NCBI GenBank assembly: GCA_037441525.1
Contig: JBBISA010000013.1
Span: forward strand, 1 to 64,000
DNA: 64,000 nt
Direction of reading: 5' to 3'
Source: SKVR01 sp037441525
GTDB lineage: Bacteria > Bacteroidota > Bacteroidia > Bacteroidales > UBA7960
Part shown: one piece after another, positions 36,285 to 45,444 of the stretch
How the letters are laid out: every line of letters begins with the position of its first letter
Position numbering within the stretch: the stretch's first letter is position 1
Notes under the pieces: generated by a model
Databases searched by the model: none
The model's input: the letters and a program-made list of their open reading frames with translations, nothing else
What the model was told of the DNA's origin: nothing
Position numbers and translations under genes: made by a program

Positions 36285-36575
36285 TTATTTTACAGGAACA
36301 GATTCTTTTACTTCGCTTACAAATTCCTTGGCAGGTTTAAAAGAAGGAATGGCGTGAGCGGGAATAATGATAGTGGTGTTTTTAGAAATGTTTCTTCCGG
36401 TCTTCTCTGCTCTTTCTTTAATAATAAAGCTGCCGAATCCTCTGAGGTAAACATTCTCGCCTTTTACAAGCGAATTTTTCACTGTGTTCATAAACGCTTC
36501 TACAGTAGCTTGTACAGCTACTTTTTCAATACCGGTTTTGTTGGCAATTTCAGTTACAATTTCTGCTTTAGTCAT
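36285..36575 (-). CDS. HU-family DNA-binding protein
   Basis: A 96-residue nucleoid protein. From ATG 36573-36575: MTKAEIVTEIANKTGIEK, the DNA-clasping arm segment RGFGSFIIKERAEKTGRNI and a C-terminal PSFKPAKEFVSEV. The frame continues 90 bp upstream, but the promoter box at 36633-36640 lies inside it, so the short start is right. It precedes the bS22-like gene. Confidence 0.95.
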   Translation of the reverse strand: MTKAEIVTEIANKTGIEKVAVQATVEAFMNTVKNSLVKGENVYLRGFGSFIIKERAEKTGRNISKNTTIIIPAHAIPSFKPAKEFVSEVKESVPVK

Positions 36576-36632
36576 AGTTATATTTGTTAAGGTTTTATAA
36601 TTATAACGGTCGTTTTTTTTCATTAGGGCTGC

Positions 36633-36666
36633 AAAGATAATTCTTTTCTTATTTCTAAAAAACAAA
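36633..36666 (-). promoter_or_regulatory. Bacteroidota-type promoter for HU
   Basis: On the minus strand TTTG (36663-36666), a 22-bp spacer and TATCTTTG (36633-36640), a full match to TTTG/TAnnTTTG. The HU start is 57 bp downstream. Confidence 0.6.
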
Positions 36667-36727
36667 TTACGTAATTTTATGCCAATGATTTACGCTTTTT
36701 CTTCCTCTGTATCAGTTAAATGCAAAA

Positions 36728-37861
36728 ATGGACTTCGCATCTATCCTTCTTCAATGGTACGATAAAAACAAACGGGACCTCCCCTGGCGACAGACCACTG
36801 ACCCATACAGAATATGGCTTTCCGAAATAATACTACAGCAAACCCGCATACAGCAAGGTCTATCGTATTACCAAAAGTTTACTGAGCAATGGCCAGATGT
36901 AAATTCACTGGCCAATGCAACTGAAGACCAGGTGCTTGCTAAATGGCAGGGACTTGGATACTACTCAAGGGCCCGCAATTTGCACCAAACAGCCAAAGAA
37001 GTTGTTAACAACCACAATAGTACCTTCCCCGAATCCTTCTATCAACTTTTAAAACTTAAAGGAATAGGAAAGTATACTGCAGCGGCAATTGCTTCCATTG
37101 CCTTTGGTTTGCCTGTGCCGGCAATCGATGGCAATGTAACAAGGGTTATGGCACGTTTCCTGGGCATTGAAGACCCGGTTGATAATTTCAGAACAATCAA
37201 AATTATTGAACAGGCTGCCACAGAATTAATTGATAATCAAAGACCAGGAGATTACAACCAGGCAATGATGGATTTCGGATCGATGATTTGTAAGCCTGCC
37301 AAACCCGATTGTGGGATTTGCCCGCTTAGCAATTTCTGTTACGCACTTAAGGCTGGTAAAACTTCAAAAATCCCCGTGAAGGAGAAAAAAATTATTCAGG
37401 CAACTCGTTATTTTCACTTTTTCTTTTTTTACTCACACGGTTTTAAAGTCTTAAAATTCCTGGCGGAAAAAAGAACCGGCAATGACATCTGGAAAAATCT
37501 TTACCAGCTTCCATTGCTTGAAACTTTTAACGAGCAACCGGGGACTCCTTTTCAAACAGATAGTTTTATCGCGAAGGAAAGTGATTCAAATTCAAACTAC
37601 CTGTTTGCCGCACTTCAACAACTAATCCGGCAAGGTTATGACCCGAATCTTTGGTTTTCGAAAATCTATTTACACCAGCTGACTCACCGCACCATCAAGG
37701 CAAAATTTTACTCAGTAATTATCCCTGAAGAATTATTGGATGAACTATCCGGAAAATACTTAAAGGTCACCTTAAGTGAATTTGAAACCAAGGGGAAACC
37801 GGTACTAATAACGAAGTATCTGAACTGGGTTGTAAAGCACCTGATTGGCAATAAACCTTGA
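36728..37861 (+). CDS. mutY: A/G-specific adenine DNA glycosylase
   Basis: A 377-residue MutY, removing A mispaired with 8-oxoguanine. Glu33 in WLSEIILQQTR, the helix-hairpin-helix GIGKYTAAAIASIAFG with the catalytic Asp in PAIDGNVTRV, and the iron-sulfur ligands CKPAKPDCGICPLSNFC (C-6-C-2-C-5-C) are present. The C-terminal third is the NUDIX-like 8-oxoG recognition domain (LTHRTIKAKFYSV). It precedes ssb on the same strand, an arrangement common in Bacteroidota. Confidence 0.96.
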   Translation: MDFASILLQWYDKNKRDLPWRQTTDPYRIWLSEIILQQTRIQQGLSYYQKFTEQWPDVNSLANATEDQVLAKWQGLGYYSRARNLHQTAKEVVNNHNSTFPESFYQLLKLKGIGKYTAAAIASIAFGLPVPAIDGNVTRVMARFLGIEDPVDNFRTIKIIEQAATELIDNQRPGDYNQAMMDFGSMICKPAKPDCGICPLSNFCYALKAGKTSKIPVKEKKIIQATRYFHFFFFYSHGFKVLKFLAEKRTGNDIWKNLYQLPLLETFNEQPGTPFQTDSFIAKESDSNSNYLFAALQQLIRQGYDPNLWFSKIYLHQLTHRTIKAKFYSVIIPEELLDELSGKYLKVTLSEFETKGKPVLITKYLNWVVKHLIGNKP

Positions 37862-37881
37862 TTGGTTGACATTTATGGCTT

Positions 37882-37916
37882 TTAGAGGTAATAAAGTTTG
37901 GAGAATAATATATTTG
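37882..37916 (+). promoter_or_regulatory. Probable promoter for ssb
   Basis: A full -7 match, TATATTTG (37909-37916), 55 bp before the ssb ATG, with a weak -33 candidate TTAG (37882-37885) at 23 bp, slightly long. Confidence 0.4.
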
Positions 37917-37971
37917 TTGTTATATTTAGGAGGTAATTATTGTATTGTTGAAGTCAAAAAAATGAAGAACT

Positions 37972-38400
37972 ATGAGCAGCGTAAACAAGGTGATTTTAAT
38001 CGGAAATTTGGGGAAAGACCCCGAAGTAAGGAGTATTGAAGGCGGAGCAAAGGTAGCTTCATTTACACTTGCCACCAATGAGGTTTTCAAAGGGAAAGAT
38101 GGCAACAAGGTTGAACAGGTAGAATGGCACAATATTGTAGTTTGGCGAGGACTAGCCGAATTGGCCGAAAAATACCTGAAAAAAGGCAGTCAGATTTATC
38201 TGGAAGGGAAAATCAAATCCCGTTCGTGGGACGACAAGGAGGGTAATAAAAGATATATTACCGAAATTGTTGGGGATAGTATGACCTTTCTGGGAAAACC
38301 AGGAGAAAGTAATTATTCTGATCGTGGAGCACCCGCACCAACTGCTGCAGATGCACCAATTGGTCAGGAAGCCGATTCGGGGGATGATCTGCCATTCTGA
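37972..38400 (+). CDS. ssb: Single-stranded DNA-binding protein
   Basis: A 142-residue SSB: OB fold from MSSVNKVILIGNLGKDPEVR through VEWHNIVVWRGLAELAEKYL, a short flexible linker, and the acidic C-terminal tip DSGDDLPF that recruits repair and replication partners. The ATG at 37972 is the only sensible start. A strong hairpin follows. Confidence 0.97.
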   Translation: MSSVNKVILIGNLGKDPEVRSIEGGAKVASFTLATNEVFKGKDGNKVEQVEWHNIVVWRGLAELAEKYLKKGSQIYLEGKIKSRSWDDKEGNKRYITEIVGDSMTFLGKPGESNYSDRGAPAPTAADAPIGQEADSGDDLPF

Positions 38401-38420
38401 ATTCCATTCAACATCAAACA

Positions 38421-38460
38421 AAAACGGGCAGTTGGATCATCGACTGCCCGTTTTATTTTT
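38421..38460. terminator. Terminator between ssb and the serpin gene, bidirectional
   Basis: A 12-bp stem, AAAACGGGCAGT (38421-38432) paired with 38443-38454, a 10-nt loop and T-rich sequence on the plus side; the A-run on the other side gives a T-run on the minus strand. Confidence 0.8.
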
Positions 38461-38476
38461 ATGGTGTTCTCTAAGG

Positions 38477-39709
38477 TTAAGGATTTACAACACTGCCAAT
38501 AAACATAAGGGTATTGGTTGTGCGTTCGCGAATGGCAAATACAATGGGTTTATCAATTACGAAAGTAGGGTTGGAAGGGCCTATGCTTGTGGTTTCGAAA
38601 CCAATGGTAGTTACAGCGGCGGCTTCTGTGCCCTCCTCATTTACATCAACAAAAGTGTTTTGTTTTACAAAACCAATAAAAATATCCTGGTCGGTAATGG
38701 GTTTGAAATTGGCAACATACGGAGTAAAGGCATCCGTCATGCCCATTTCCCTGAAGGGGCGATTGAGAATTTTTTCGAATGAAAATTTGAACTTTGGCAT
38801 AACAACAGTAATCTGGCCCCAGGTATTCTGGCTGTCGAGTGCGGAGGTTATTTCTCTCCAATCCGTTGAATTAAAATCACTGTAGAAATCCTTCAGGGTG
38901 CCATCAGGCACTACTACAACCATCGAAAAGTTTTTCCTTCCGTAAGGTAGCTCAATGGCTGAATAGTTGAGCGAACGGTGGATTATTGCACCCACCTTTC
39001 CGGTCATTGTTTCTGGTGTTACAATTGATCCGTTCTCGAGCCTGAAGGGGAGTTTCTGGGTTTTGGATTTATCGAACTGATAAGACCAGTCGCCCTTAAA
39101 ATAAAGAGCATTCATAAGAAACATTACCATATCGGGCGAAATCTGATCAATTACCTTAGGTATTTTGCCATTGGTATTGTCTGATGCCCATTTGTTGATG
39201 GCGGTAACAGCTGAGAGGAGATTAAAATCGAGCCCTTCAACCTGAACATTAAAATTATTGGTAAGAGTATTAATAAACGGCTGCTTTATGGCGAATCCGT
39301 TCCTGAAGAACAAGGCATTTGCAATGGCAAGCTTTACCTTTTTATCCGCATTCAGTAGTTGCTCAACAAGACTTTTGTATGTTTGATTGATTTCCTGAGT
39401 GGTCATATTTTCGGGGTAACCCAAAACCTTTTTTAATTCGGTGAGGGTATTACCATCTGCACCATTCAAAGCCATGGTAAGAGCTACATTTGCACTGAGA
39501 GGAGACAACATAAAATTGCCTGACTCATCGGAAGCCGATCTGACAAACAGGTCTATCCCAAAGTCATTGCCTGATAAAATCAGCCCTGCCGCTTTGGTTG
39601 AAAGTTCAATTTTCATGGGTTCGGGCTCGGGAAGGTCAGATGTTTTCTCGCAGGAGTTGAATAATAAAAGAATGGAACCAACCAGAATTGAAACTTTGAT
39701 AATTTTCAT
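38477..39709 (-). CDS. Serpin-family protease inhibitor, lipoprotein
   Basis: A 410-residue serpin with a lipoprotein signal, MKIIKVSILVGSILLLFNSC. The serpin fold is recognisable from NFMLSPLSANVALTMALNGA, INKWASDNTNGKIPKVI and MFLMNALYFKGDWSYQF. The reactive-loop hinge reads VNEEGTEAAAVTTIGF, consistent with an inhibitory serpin because small residues follow the hinge Glu; the loop continues to about SIGPSNP before the strand TFVIDKPIVFAIRE. It would guard envelope or surface proteins against serine or cysteine proteases. I start at ATG 39707-39709 because that gives the lipobox directly. Confidence 0.93.
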   Translation of the reverse strand: MKIIKVSILVGSILLLFNSCEKTSDLPEPEPMKIELSTKAAGLILSGNDFGIDLFVRSASDESGNFMLSPLSANVALTMALNGADGNTLTELKKVLGYPENMTTQEINQTYKSLVEQLLNADKKVKLAIANALFFRNGFAIKQPFINTLTNNFNVQVEGLDFNLLSAVTAINKWASDNTNGKIPKVIDQISPDMVMFLMNALYFKGDWSYQFDKSKTQKLPFRLENGSIVTPETMTGKVGAIIHRSLNYSAIELPYGRKNFSMVVVVPDGTLKDFYSDFNSTDWREITSALDSQNTWGQITVVMPKFKFSFEKILNRPFREMGMTDAFTPYVANFKPITDQDIFIGFVKQNTFVDVNEEGTEAAAVTTIGFETTSIGPSNPTFVIDKPIVFAIRERTTNTLMFIGSVVNP

Positions 39710-39786
39710 AGGACAAAATTTTGGGTTAAACATTATTTTCATGTTTCCCTATACGCACGACTCTCTTTGGTTGCTGCAAGAACCTG

Positions 39787-40206
39787 TTATTTTTTATCAT
39801 CTCCCAGGAAAATAGTTTTAATTATATCGGGTATGCGCGCCGGTCTGAAGGTTTTTGCATCGATCATGCACCACGTTGTTTTGGCTTCAACCATTAAGAG
39901 ATTGTCCTTTTTTCTGAAAAACTGCACCTGCCTGTTGGATGTAACTGTTCCTGCATCAAGAACTTTGGTTACCACAACCAGCTCGTCGTTTAGCTGCGCC
40001 GGCCGCTTGTAATCAATCTCGTGTCTTACCACCACCCAAACATAATTATCCCTTATTTGGTCGGGCGCCACATTGAACCAATGCTTTACAGCAACATCCT
40101 GAATCCACTGCACATACACCACATTGTTAACATGGTTAAGCTGGTCAATATCGTTCTTCGACACTGTCAATTCCCAGGAGAAAATTTGTTTGTCATCCAT
40201 AGCCAT
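39787..40206 (-). CDS. Hotdog-fold acyl-CoA thioesterase
   Basis: A 139-residue protein of the 4-hydroxybenzoyl-CoA thioesterase/YbgC type. DIDQLNHVNNVVYVQWIQD carries the Asp/Asn-His motif at the active site, and the strand VVVRHEIDYKRPAQLNDELVV follows. I start at ATG 40206; an ATG two codons in and a TTG at 40224 are also possible. It follows the frameshifted membrane protein gene; the TTG start would overlap that stop. Confidence 0.85.
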   Translation of the reverse strand: MAMDDKQIFSWELTVSKNDIDQLNHVNNVVYVQWIQDVAVKHWFNVAPDQIRDNYVWVVVRHEIDYKRPAQLNDELVVVTKVLDAGTVTSNRQVQFFRKKDNLLMVEAKTTWCMIDAKTFRPARIPDIIKTIFLGDDKK

Positions 40207-40220
40207 ATAAATTATAAATA

Positions 40221-41761
40221 TCAAAAAAAGAGGGCATACAAAACGCCAAGAAAACCTGCAATGGCAAGAAAAATAACAATTTTTACTGGCATAACACCAT
40301 TATTTTCTGCGGTTTTTCCAAAAATCCCAAAAACCAGAGGGTGGAATAAAAAGGGCATGGCAAATACAAAAGCGATATGTCCGGCAGCCTGTTGGCCAAA
40401 CATACCTCCCTGAATGGCGGCAAATAATCCGAAATGCGAAATGGCTGATGAGTTGGCCATGACAGAGTCATTCAAACTCATCCCGCCCAGATTAAGGATG
40501 AGCAGACCGCCAAAAACTGCAGTGAGTTGCCATCCTAATGAAAAAATCATTAGCCCCCTAATTTCTTTTGCATCCTTGCTATTGGCATTTCGCAAGGTTT
40601 TCAGTGCCCACCAGGTAAGTCCAAGGCCTGCTGCCACAACCACCAGGGTGTAAGGGATGAGCAATTCTCCAGTAGTAGCACTGGCAGCCAGAATGGAAAA
40701 TACGAATATGTGACCCAGAAAGGGGATATTGACCATGATGGGGGCCCGTAATTGTGCTTCGGGGCCGAGGTCGCCGGCAGTGCAGGCTCCTGTAAGCCCT
40801 GAGTGCGACAATGACCCGGCCATCCCCGGAGCAAGATTTCTGATGTTATTGGCTTTCCCTAGCAGTATAAGCAGGGCCAGTCCACCAAACATCCACATTA
40901 ACTGCCCGAAAAATCCGAAAGAAAGAACTGCTGTCATACCGGCCAATGAAAATGCTTCGGCGATCCGTGAACCGCCCACAATAAAATTGGCGGCCAGAAC
41001 TACAGGAATTCCGGCAAACAGGAGTGCCCGGACAGTTGGTCCATACTTCCATTTAGAAAATGTTATCCCCAGGGTTACCGATAGTATCATAGCAAAAAAT
41101 ATTTCGGGCAATGCAATGGTGGGCCTTATCCAACTTGCAATGTACCATGAAAGGATAAGAATTCCCAGTATAAAAGCAGTTTCAACAACTCCTTTTCTAA
41201 TATAAACAGGCTTATTGGTAATCCGGGCCCTATAGTCGATAAGAATGATTGAACCCACCAGTCCGAGATACCCAAGCAACGGATAAAACGTATCAAGAGA
41301 TTCGCCAGAGGTATGACCAATTATTACCCTTTTCATGGATTCAATGCCAATTAGCACAAAGAAGGAGCGGATAAGGAACATGAACTGGGTGAATTTTGTT
41401 CCGAGGAACATCTCTTCGTCAGAGAGGGTACCACAATATCAATGGAGTCAATTTTTTGTCTTGAGATAATTTTCCTAATTTCCTGCCCTCCCACAAAGAA
41501 AGAGGCAATGAGTGCGGTAATGGTAACCCTGCTGGTAAAACCGACTACCGGGAATTCCTTAAGTCCTGGTGTTGCCAGACCTGTTTTAACGAGCACGAAA
41601 CCCATCAGCAGGCCAAAAACAACAATGATAAGTATTGGCGAATAACGTGTGCCAGCTACAAAGGTGCGCGAGACCAGCACCATCGATACCACCAGAAGGA
41701 ATGTAAGCCAGAACTGATTAAGTATATACATACTGGCAAGTTGATCGGTAAAGTTTTCCAT
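40221..41761 (-). pseudogene. Multi-pass membrane protein split by a frameshift (possible transporter)
   Basis: Two frames on the minus strand join at about 41421-41426. The upstream one (41351-41761 in its own frame) encodes the N-terminus MENFTDQLASMYILNQFWLT with about three membrane helices up to DSIDIVVPS, then unrelated residues. The downstream one continues from SDEEMFLGTKFTQFMFLIRS to the stop at 40221. Deleting one CT unit from the CTCTCT of the minus strand restores VVPSDEEMFLG exactly, giving about 512 residues with 12 or more transmembrane helices. The family is not recognised. It may be a sequencing error, a real inactivation or slippage; the rest of the frame is intact. Confidence 0.7.
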
Positions 41762-41892
41762 GGTTATTATTTTATGATGTTATCATTAGCGGTGTACCGG
41801 AATAGTTTTTCCAATGCAAAGGTTTAACTATTAGGATGCAAAATTAAAATTTTGGGGCAATTTCTAAACTCATCCCCTCTGTTGCGAAAGGG

Positions 41893-41928
41893 TGTCCGCA
41901 ATTGAACAAAGTTGTGCGTGATCGAACA
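41893..41928. promoter_or_regulatory. Tandem palindromic operator upstream of the ABC exporter operon
   Basis: Two 16-bp imperfect palindromes, TGTCCGCAATTGAACA (41893-41908) and TGTGCGTGATCGAACA (41913-41928), start exactly 20 bp apart, about two helical turns. Both fit TGTnCG-N4-(C/T)GnACA. Such spacing is typical of tandem activator sites. They lie 112 bp before the ABC ATPase start and 132 bp before the divergent membrane protein start. A sigma-54-like TGGC box is at 41935, but its -12 half is not convincing. Confidence 0.5.
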
Positions 41929-42039
41929 AATCAATGGCGTCAGATTTTCCAGGGTACATCTTAAAATTCTGTTTTATAATTTTTTACAGCAAATGGAATG
42001 AAATTGGTTAACCAGGGGTCTCAATAAATTGTTACCTGT

Positions 42040-42744
42040 ATGATTCAACTGCAAAACATTCACAAGTCTTATATAATGGGAAAAAACTCCCTTCATGTAT
42101 TGAAAGGGATAGACCTTACCATTGAAAAGGGAGAGTTGGTTTCCATTATGGGAAGTTCAGGTTCGGGCAAATCTACCCTGCTGAATATTCTGGGTATCCT
42201 TGATAACTATGACAAAGGCAGCTACCACCTCGATGGCAGGCAAATAGCCCGGCTAACTGAAACAAAGGCAGCCCACCTTCGCAACGAGTATATTGGTTTT
42301 GTTTTCCAATCGTTTAATTTGATCTCGTTTAAGAATGCAATGGAAAATGTGGCCCTTCCCCTTTATTACAAAAGGGTAAGCCGCCGTAAACGCAATAAAA
42401 TAGCCATGGAATATCTTGAAAAAGTGGGTTTACTGGATTGGGCCGAACACATGCCCAACGAACTGTCAGGAGGACAAAAACAGCGGGTAGCAATAGCCCG
42501 GGCATTAATTGCCAATCCAAAAATCATCCTTGCCGATGAGCCCACCGGTGCACTCGATTCAACAACATCATTCGAAGTTATGGAAATTCTCAGGGGTATA
42601 AATGCCGATGGAATAACTGTAATAATTGTAACCCATGAAACCGATATTTCGAGGATGACCAAACGGGTAATAAAGCTAAAGGATGGAATGATAGAAAATG
42701 ACTTTGTCCCCGAACCCCTTGAAATGATTGCCCAAATAGCCTGA
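42040..42744 (+). CDS. ABC transporter ATP-binding protein, MacB/LolD type
   Basis: A 234-residue ATPase: Walker A in GSSGSGKSTLLNILG, the Q-loop in VFQSFNL, signature LSGGQKQRVAIARAL, Walker B ILADEPTGALD and the H-loop in VTHETD. It lies first in a four-gene plus-strand unit with two permeases and a membrane-fusion adaptor. Such systems export peptides, lipoproteins or drugs through an outer-membrane channel; no TolC-like gene is in the window. Confidence 0.95.
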   Translation: MIQLQNIHKSYIMGKNSLHVLKGIDLTIEKGELVSIMGSSGSGKSTLLNILGILDNYDKGSYHLDGRQIARLTETKAAHLRNEYIGFVFQSFNLISFKNAMENVALPLYYKRVSRRKRNKIAMEYLEKVGLLDWAEHMPNELSGGQKQRVAIARALIANPKIILADEPTGALDSTTSFEVMEILRGINADGITVIIVTHETDISRMTKRVIKLKDGMIENDFVPEPLEMIAQIA

Positions 42745-42785
42745 GATAATGCATTGCAACAACACAACGAAAAAACAATTCTACA

Positions 42786-44027
42786 ATGTTTGATCTGGAT
42801 AAATGGCAGGAAATACTGTCGACCATAAAGAAAAACAAGTTGAGAACCTTCCTGACAGGGTTTAGTGTGGCATGGGGTATTTTCATGCTCATAATCTTGC
42901 TGGGATCGGGCAAAGGGCTCGAAAACGGGTTCGATAACGAATTCAGAGGTGCTGCCAAAAACTCGCTTTGGATCTGGACCGGCCGCACCAGCATTTCACA
43001 CAATGGATTGAACCCTGGCCGAACCATCCGTTTTACCAACGATGATTATGAAAACATTAAAAATAACGTTGAGTATACCGAATATATCTCGGGCCGGTTC
43101 AATATTTGGTGGGGAAACCAGGTGAGCTATAAAAAGGAGACCCACTCCTTTGGTATCCGTAATGTGCACCCCGATTACAGGCATGTTGAAGCCTTAGAAA
43201 TTGTTGAAGGACGCTACATTAACAAGCTCGACATTGACCATCAGAGAAAGGTTACGGTAATCAGCACCCTTGTGCGCGATATGCTTTTCAGAGATGAAGC
43301 AAAAGATGCACTGGGTAAATACATACAAATAAATGGCATCCCGTTTAAAGTAGTTGGTTTCTTTACCGATGAAGGAAACGACAATAATGACAACAACATG
43401 CGAATAATCTATGTGCCAATCTCAACAGCCCAGACGGTTTTCAGCGGTGGAAACAGGTTGCATGAGATATCGATGACCATAAATGCCAATACTATGGAGG
43501 AAGCGAAAGAAGCAGAAAAGGAAATAAGGGGAAGACTTGCCTCTACCCATAACTTTAACCAGGACGACCGCCGGGCCATGGGCAGCTGGAACAGTTTTGA
43601 AAACTATATGCAAATGCAGAGCATTTTCAAGGGAATTCGACTTTTTGTGTGGATTATTGGTATAGGTACCATCATCGCCGGAATAGTGGGAGTTAGCAAT
43701 ATTATGGTTATCATCGTGAAGGAGCGCACACGCGAAATAGGCGTAAGAAAGGCACTTGGGGCAACACCCTTATCGGTGGTTTCGCTGATTCTTTTCGAAT
43801 CAGTTTTGATTACCACTTTTGCGGGCTACATTGGTCTGGTGTTGGGCGTTGGTGTGCTGGAAATGCTCTCAGGCATTGATGCACCTTTTTTCTCAAACCC
43901 CAGCGCCGACTTTCGAATTTCGGTTACGGCTACATTATTACTTATTGTTGCGGGTGCTTTTGCAGGGTTTGTGCCGGCGCAACGGGCAGCCCGTATTAAA
44001 CCCATCGAGGCGCTTCGTGATGAATAA
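42786..44027 (+). CDS. ABC transporter permease, MacB/FtsX type (first paralog)
   Basis: A 413-residue permease: one N-terminal transmembrane helix (about 22-42), a periplasmic MacB-like domain (about 45-275) and three C-terminal helices (about 290-400) of the FtsX fold, with the conserved IVGVSNIMVIIVKERTREIG coupling region and the end RAARIKPIEALRDE. It shares its N-terminus MFDLDKWQEI with the next gene; the two probably form a heterodimer on the shared ATPase. Confidence 0.92.
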   Translation: MFDLDKWQEILSTIKKNKLRTFLTGFSVAWGIFMLIILLGSGKGLENGFDNEFRGAAKNSLWIWTGRTSISHNGLNPGRTIRFTNDDYENIKNNVEYTEYISGRFNIWWGNQVSYKKETHSFGIRNVHPDYRHVEALEIVEGRYINKLDIDHQRKVTVISTLVRDMLFRDEAKDALGKYIQINGIPFKVVGFFTDEGNDNNDNNMRIIYVPISTAQTVFSGGNRLHEISMTINANTMEEAKEAEKEIRGRLASTHNFNQDDRRAMGSWNSFENYMQMQSIFKGIRLFVWIIGIGTIIAGIVGVSNIMVIIVKERTREIGVRKALGATPLSVVSLILFESVLITTFAGYIGLVLGVGVLEMLSGIDAPFFSNPSADFRISVTATLLLIVAGAFAGFVPAQRAARIKPIEALRDE

Positions 44028-44097
44028 CTTTTTTCTTGCAGGTTTTTAAAACTGTCTGCAATATTCAAATTATTAACCGATTAAAAACATCTAATAT

Positions 44098-45366
44098 ATG
44101 TTTGATCTCGATAAATGGCAGGAAATATTTGCTGCTCTGAAAAAAAACAAGATGCGCACTTTCCTCACTGCCTTTGGAGTGTTCTGGGGAATTTTCATGC
44201 TGGTGATCATGCTGGGATCGGGTCGTGGCCTTCAGAATGCAGTCTTTGACGGGATGAAAGACTTTGCCACCAACAGCGTATTTCTATGGACCCAGCCTAC
44301 CACCGAACCGTATGCCGGATTTCCGAGGGGGAGAAGATTTAATTACCGCAATGCTGATATTGAAGCGCTCCTGACCAATATTCCCGAAATAGATGTACTT
44401 GCGCCACGCCTTCAGGCACGCGGAGGAACAAATGCAACCGACAATGTGGTACGAGGACTTAAAACCGGTTCATTTACCGTAAATGGCGACTACCCCGAAT
44501 GGAACCGGATAGACCCGGTAAAAATGCTTAGTGGCAGATTCCTTAACCATCTCGATCTGTTGCACAAACGCAAAGTAGCTGTTATCGGCGACGCCGTTCA
44601 GAACATCCTTTTCGAAAAAGATGAAGACCCCATCGGAAAATACATCAGAATTAATGGTGTCTATTTCCAGGTTGTGGGAACTTTCAGCCCTCTTAACAGC
44701 AATGTTGGTTTTGGAGGAGACAAAGCCCAGAGCATTTTCATCCCTTTTACAACATTACAACAAACCTATAATTATGGAGATGTAGTGGGTTGGTTTGCCC
44801 TTACAGCAAAGCCTGGCATTGATGCAGGTGTTATTGACGCCAAAGCCAGAGACCTGCTGAAAAGAAGACACCGGGTTGCACCCAACGACGAGCGCGCCAT
44901 TGGCGGCGTAAACCTGGAAAAGGAATTTAAGAAGATATCCAATTTGTTCCTTTCAATCGATATTCTGGTTTGGATTGTGGGTATAGGCACCCTGCTTGCT
45001 GGAGTAATCGGCATCAGCAACATTATGCTTATTGTGGTAAAAGAACGGACCAAAGAAATAGGTATTCAACGAGCACTTGGAGCAACGCCCCGAAAAATTA
45101 TAAGCCAGATCATTACCGAATCGGTTTTCCTGACAACCATAGCAGGTTATTTCGGCCTCACCCTAGCAGTATTCATTCTTGAACTTACCAGCAAGGCACT
45201 TGCAGCCAATGAAGAAGCAAGCCAGGGATTTAAGAATCCGGGAGTCGATTTTAATATTGCGATGACTGCCCTTATTATACTCATTGTGGCAGGAGCTTTT
45301 GCCGGATTTATGCCCGCTAAGAGAGCCGTAAGTATTAAACCCATTGACGCTCTCAGGGATGAATGA
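44098..45366 (+). CDS. ABC transporter permease, MacB/FtsX type (second paralog)
   Basis: A 422-residue paralog of the preceding permease, with the same start and the same end (SIKPIDALRDE) and the coupling segment GISNIMLIVVKERTKEIG. The periplasmic domain differs most. It follows by 70 bp in the same operon. Confidence 0.92.
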   Translation: MFDLDKWQEIFAALKKNKMRTFLTAFGVFWGIFMLVIMLGSGRGLQNAVFDGMKDFATNSVFLWTQPTTEPYAGFPRGRRFNYRNADIEALLTNIPEIDVLAPRLQARGGTNATDNVVRGLKTGSFTVNGDYPEWNRIDPVKMLSGRFLNHLDLLHKRKVAVIGDAVQNILFEKDEDPIGKYIRINGVYFQVVGTFSPLNSNVGFGGDKAQSIFIPFTTLQQTYNYGDVVGWFALTAKPGIDAGVIDAKARDLLKRRHRVAPNDERAIGGVNLEKEFKKISNLFLSIDILVWIVGIGTLLAGVIGISNIMLIVVKERTKEIGIQRALGATPRKIISQIITESVFLTTIAGYFGLTLAVFILELTSKALAANEEASQGFKNPGVDFNIAMTALIILIVAGAFAGFMPAKRAVSIKPIDALRDE

Positions 45367-45444
45367 CCCGGAATATTATAAAGAAAAACATTGATCGACA
45401 AGTAAATAAAAATCAGAGAAATTATTAAAAACCCCTCAATAGCC

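Noticed and set aside
40221..41411. Two separate membrane protein genes
   Set aside because: One CT deletion joins them into a single continuous protein with no leftover domain.
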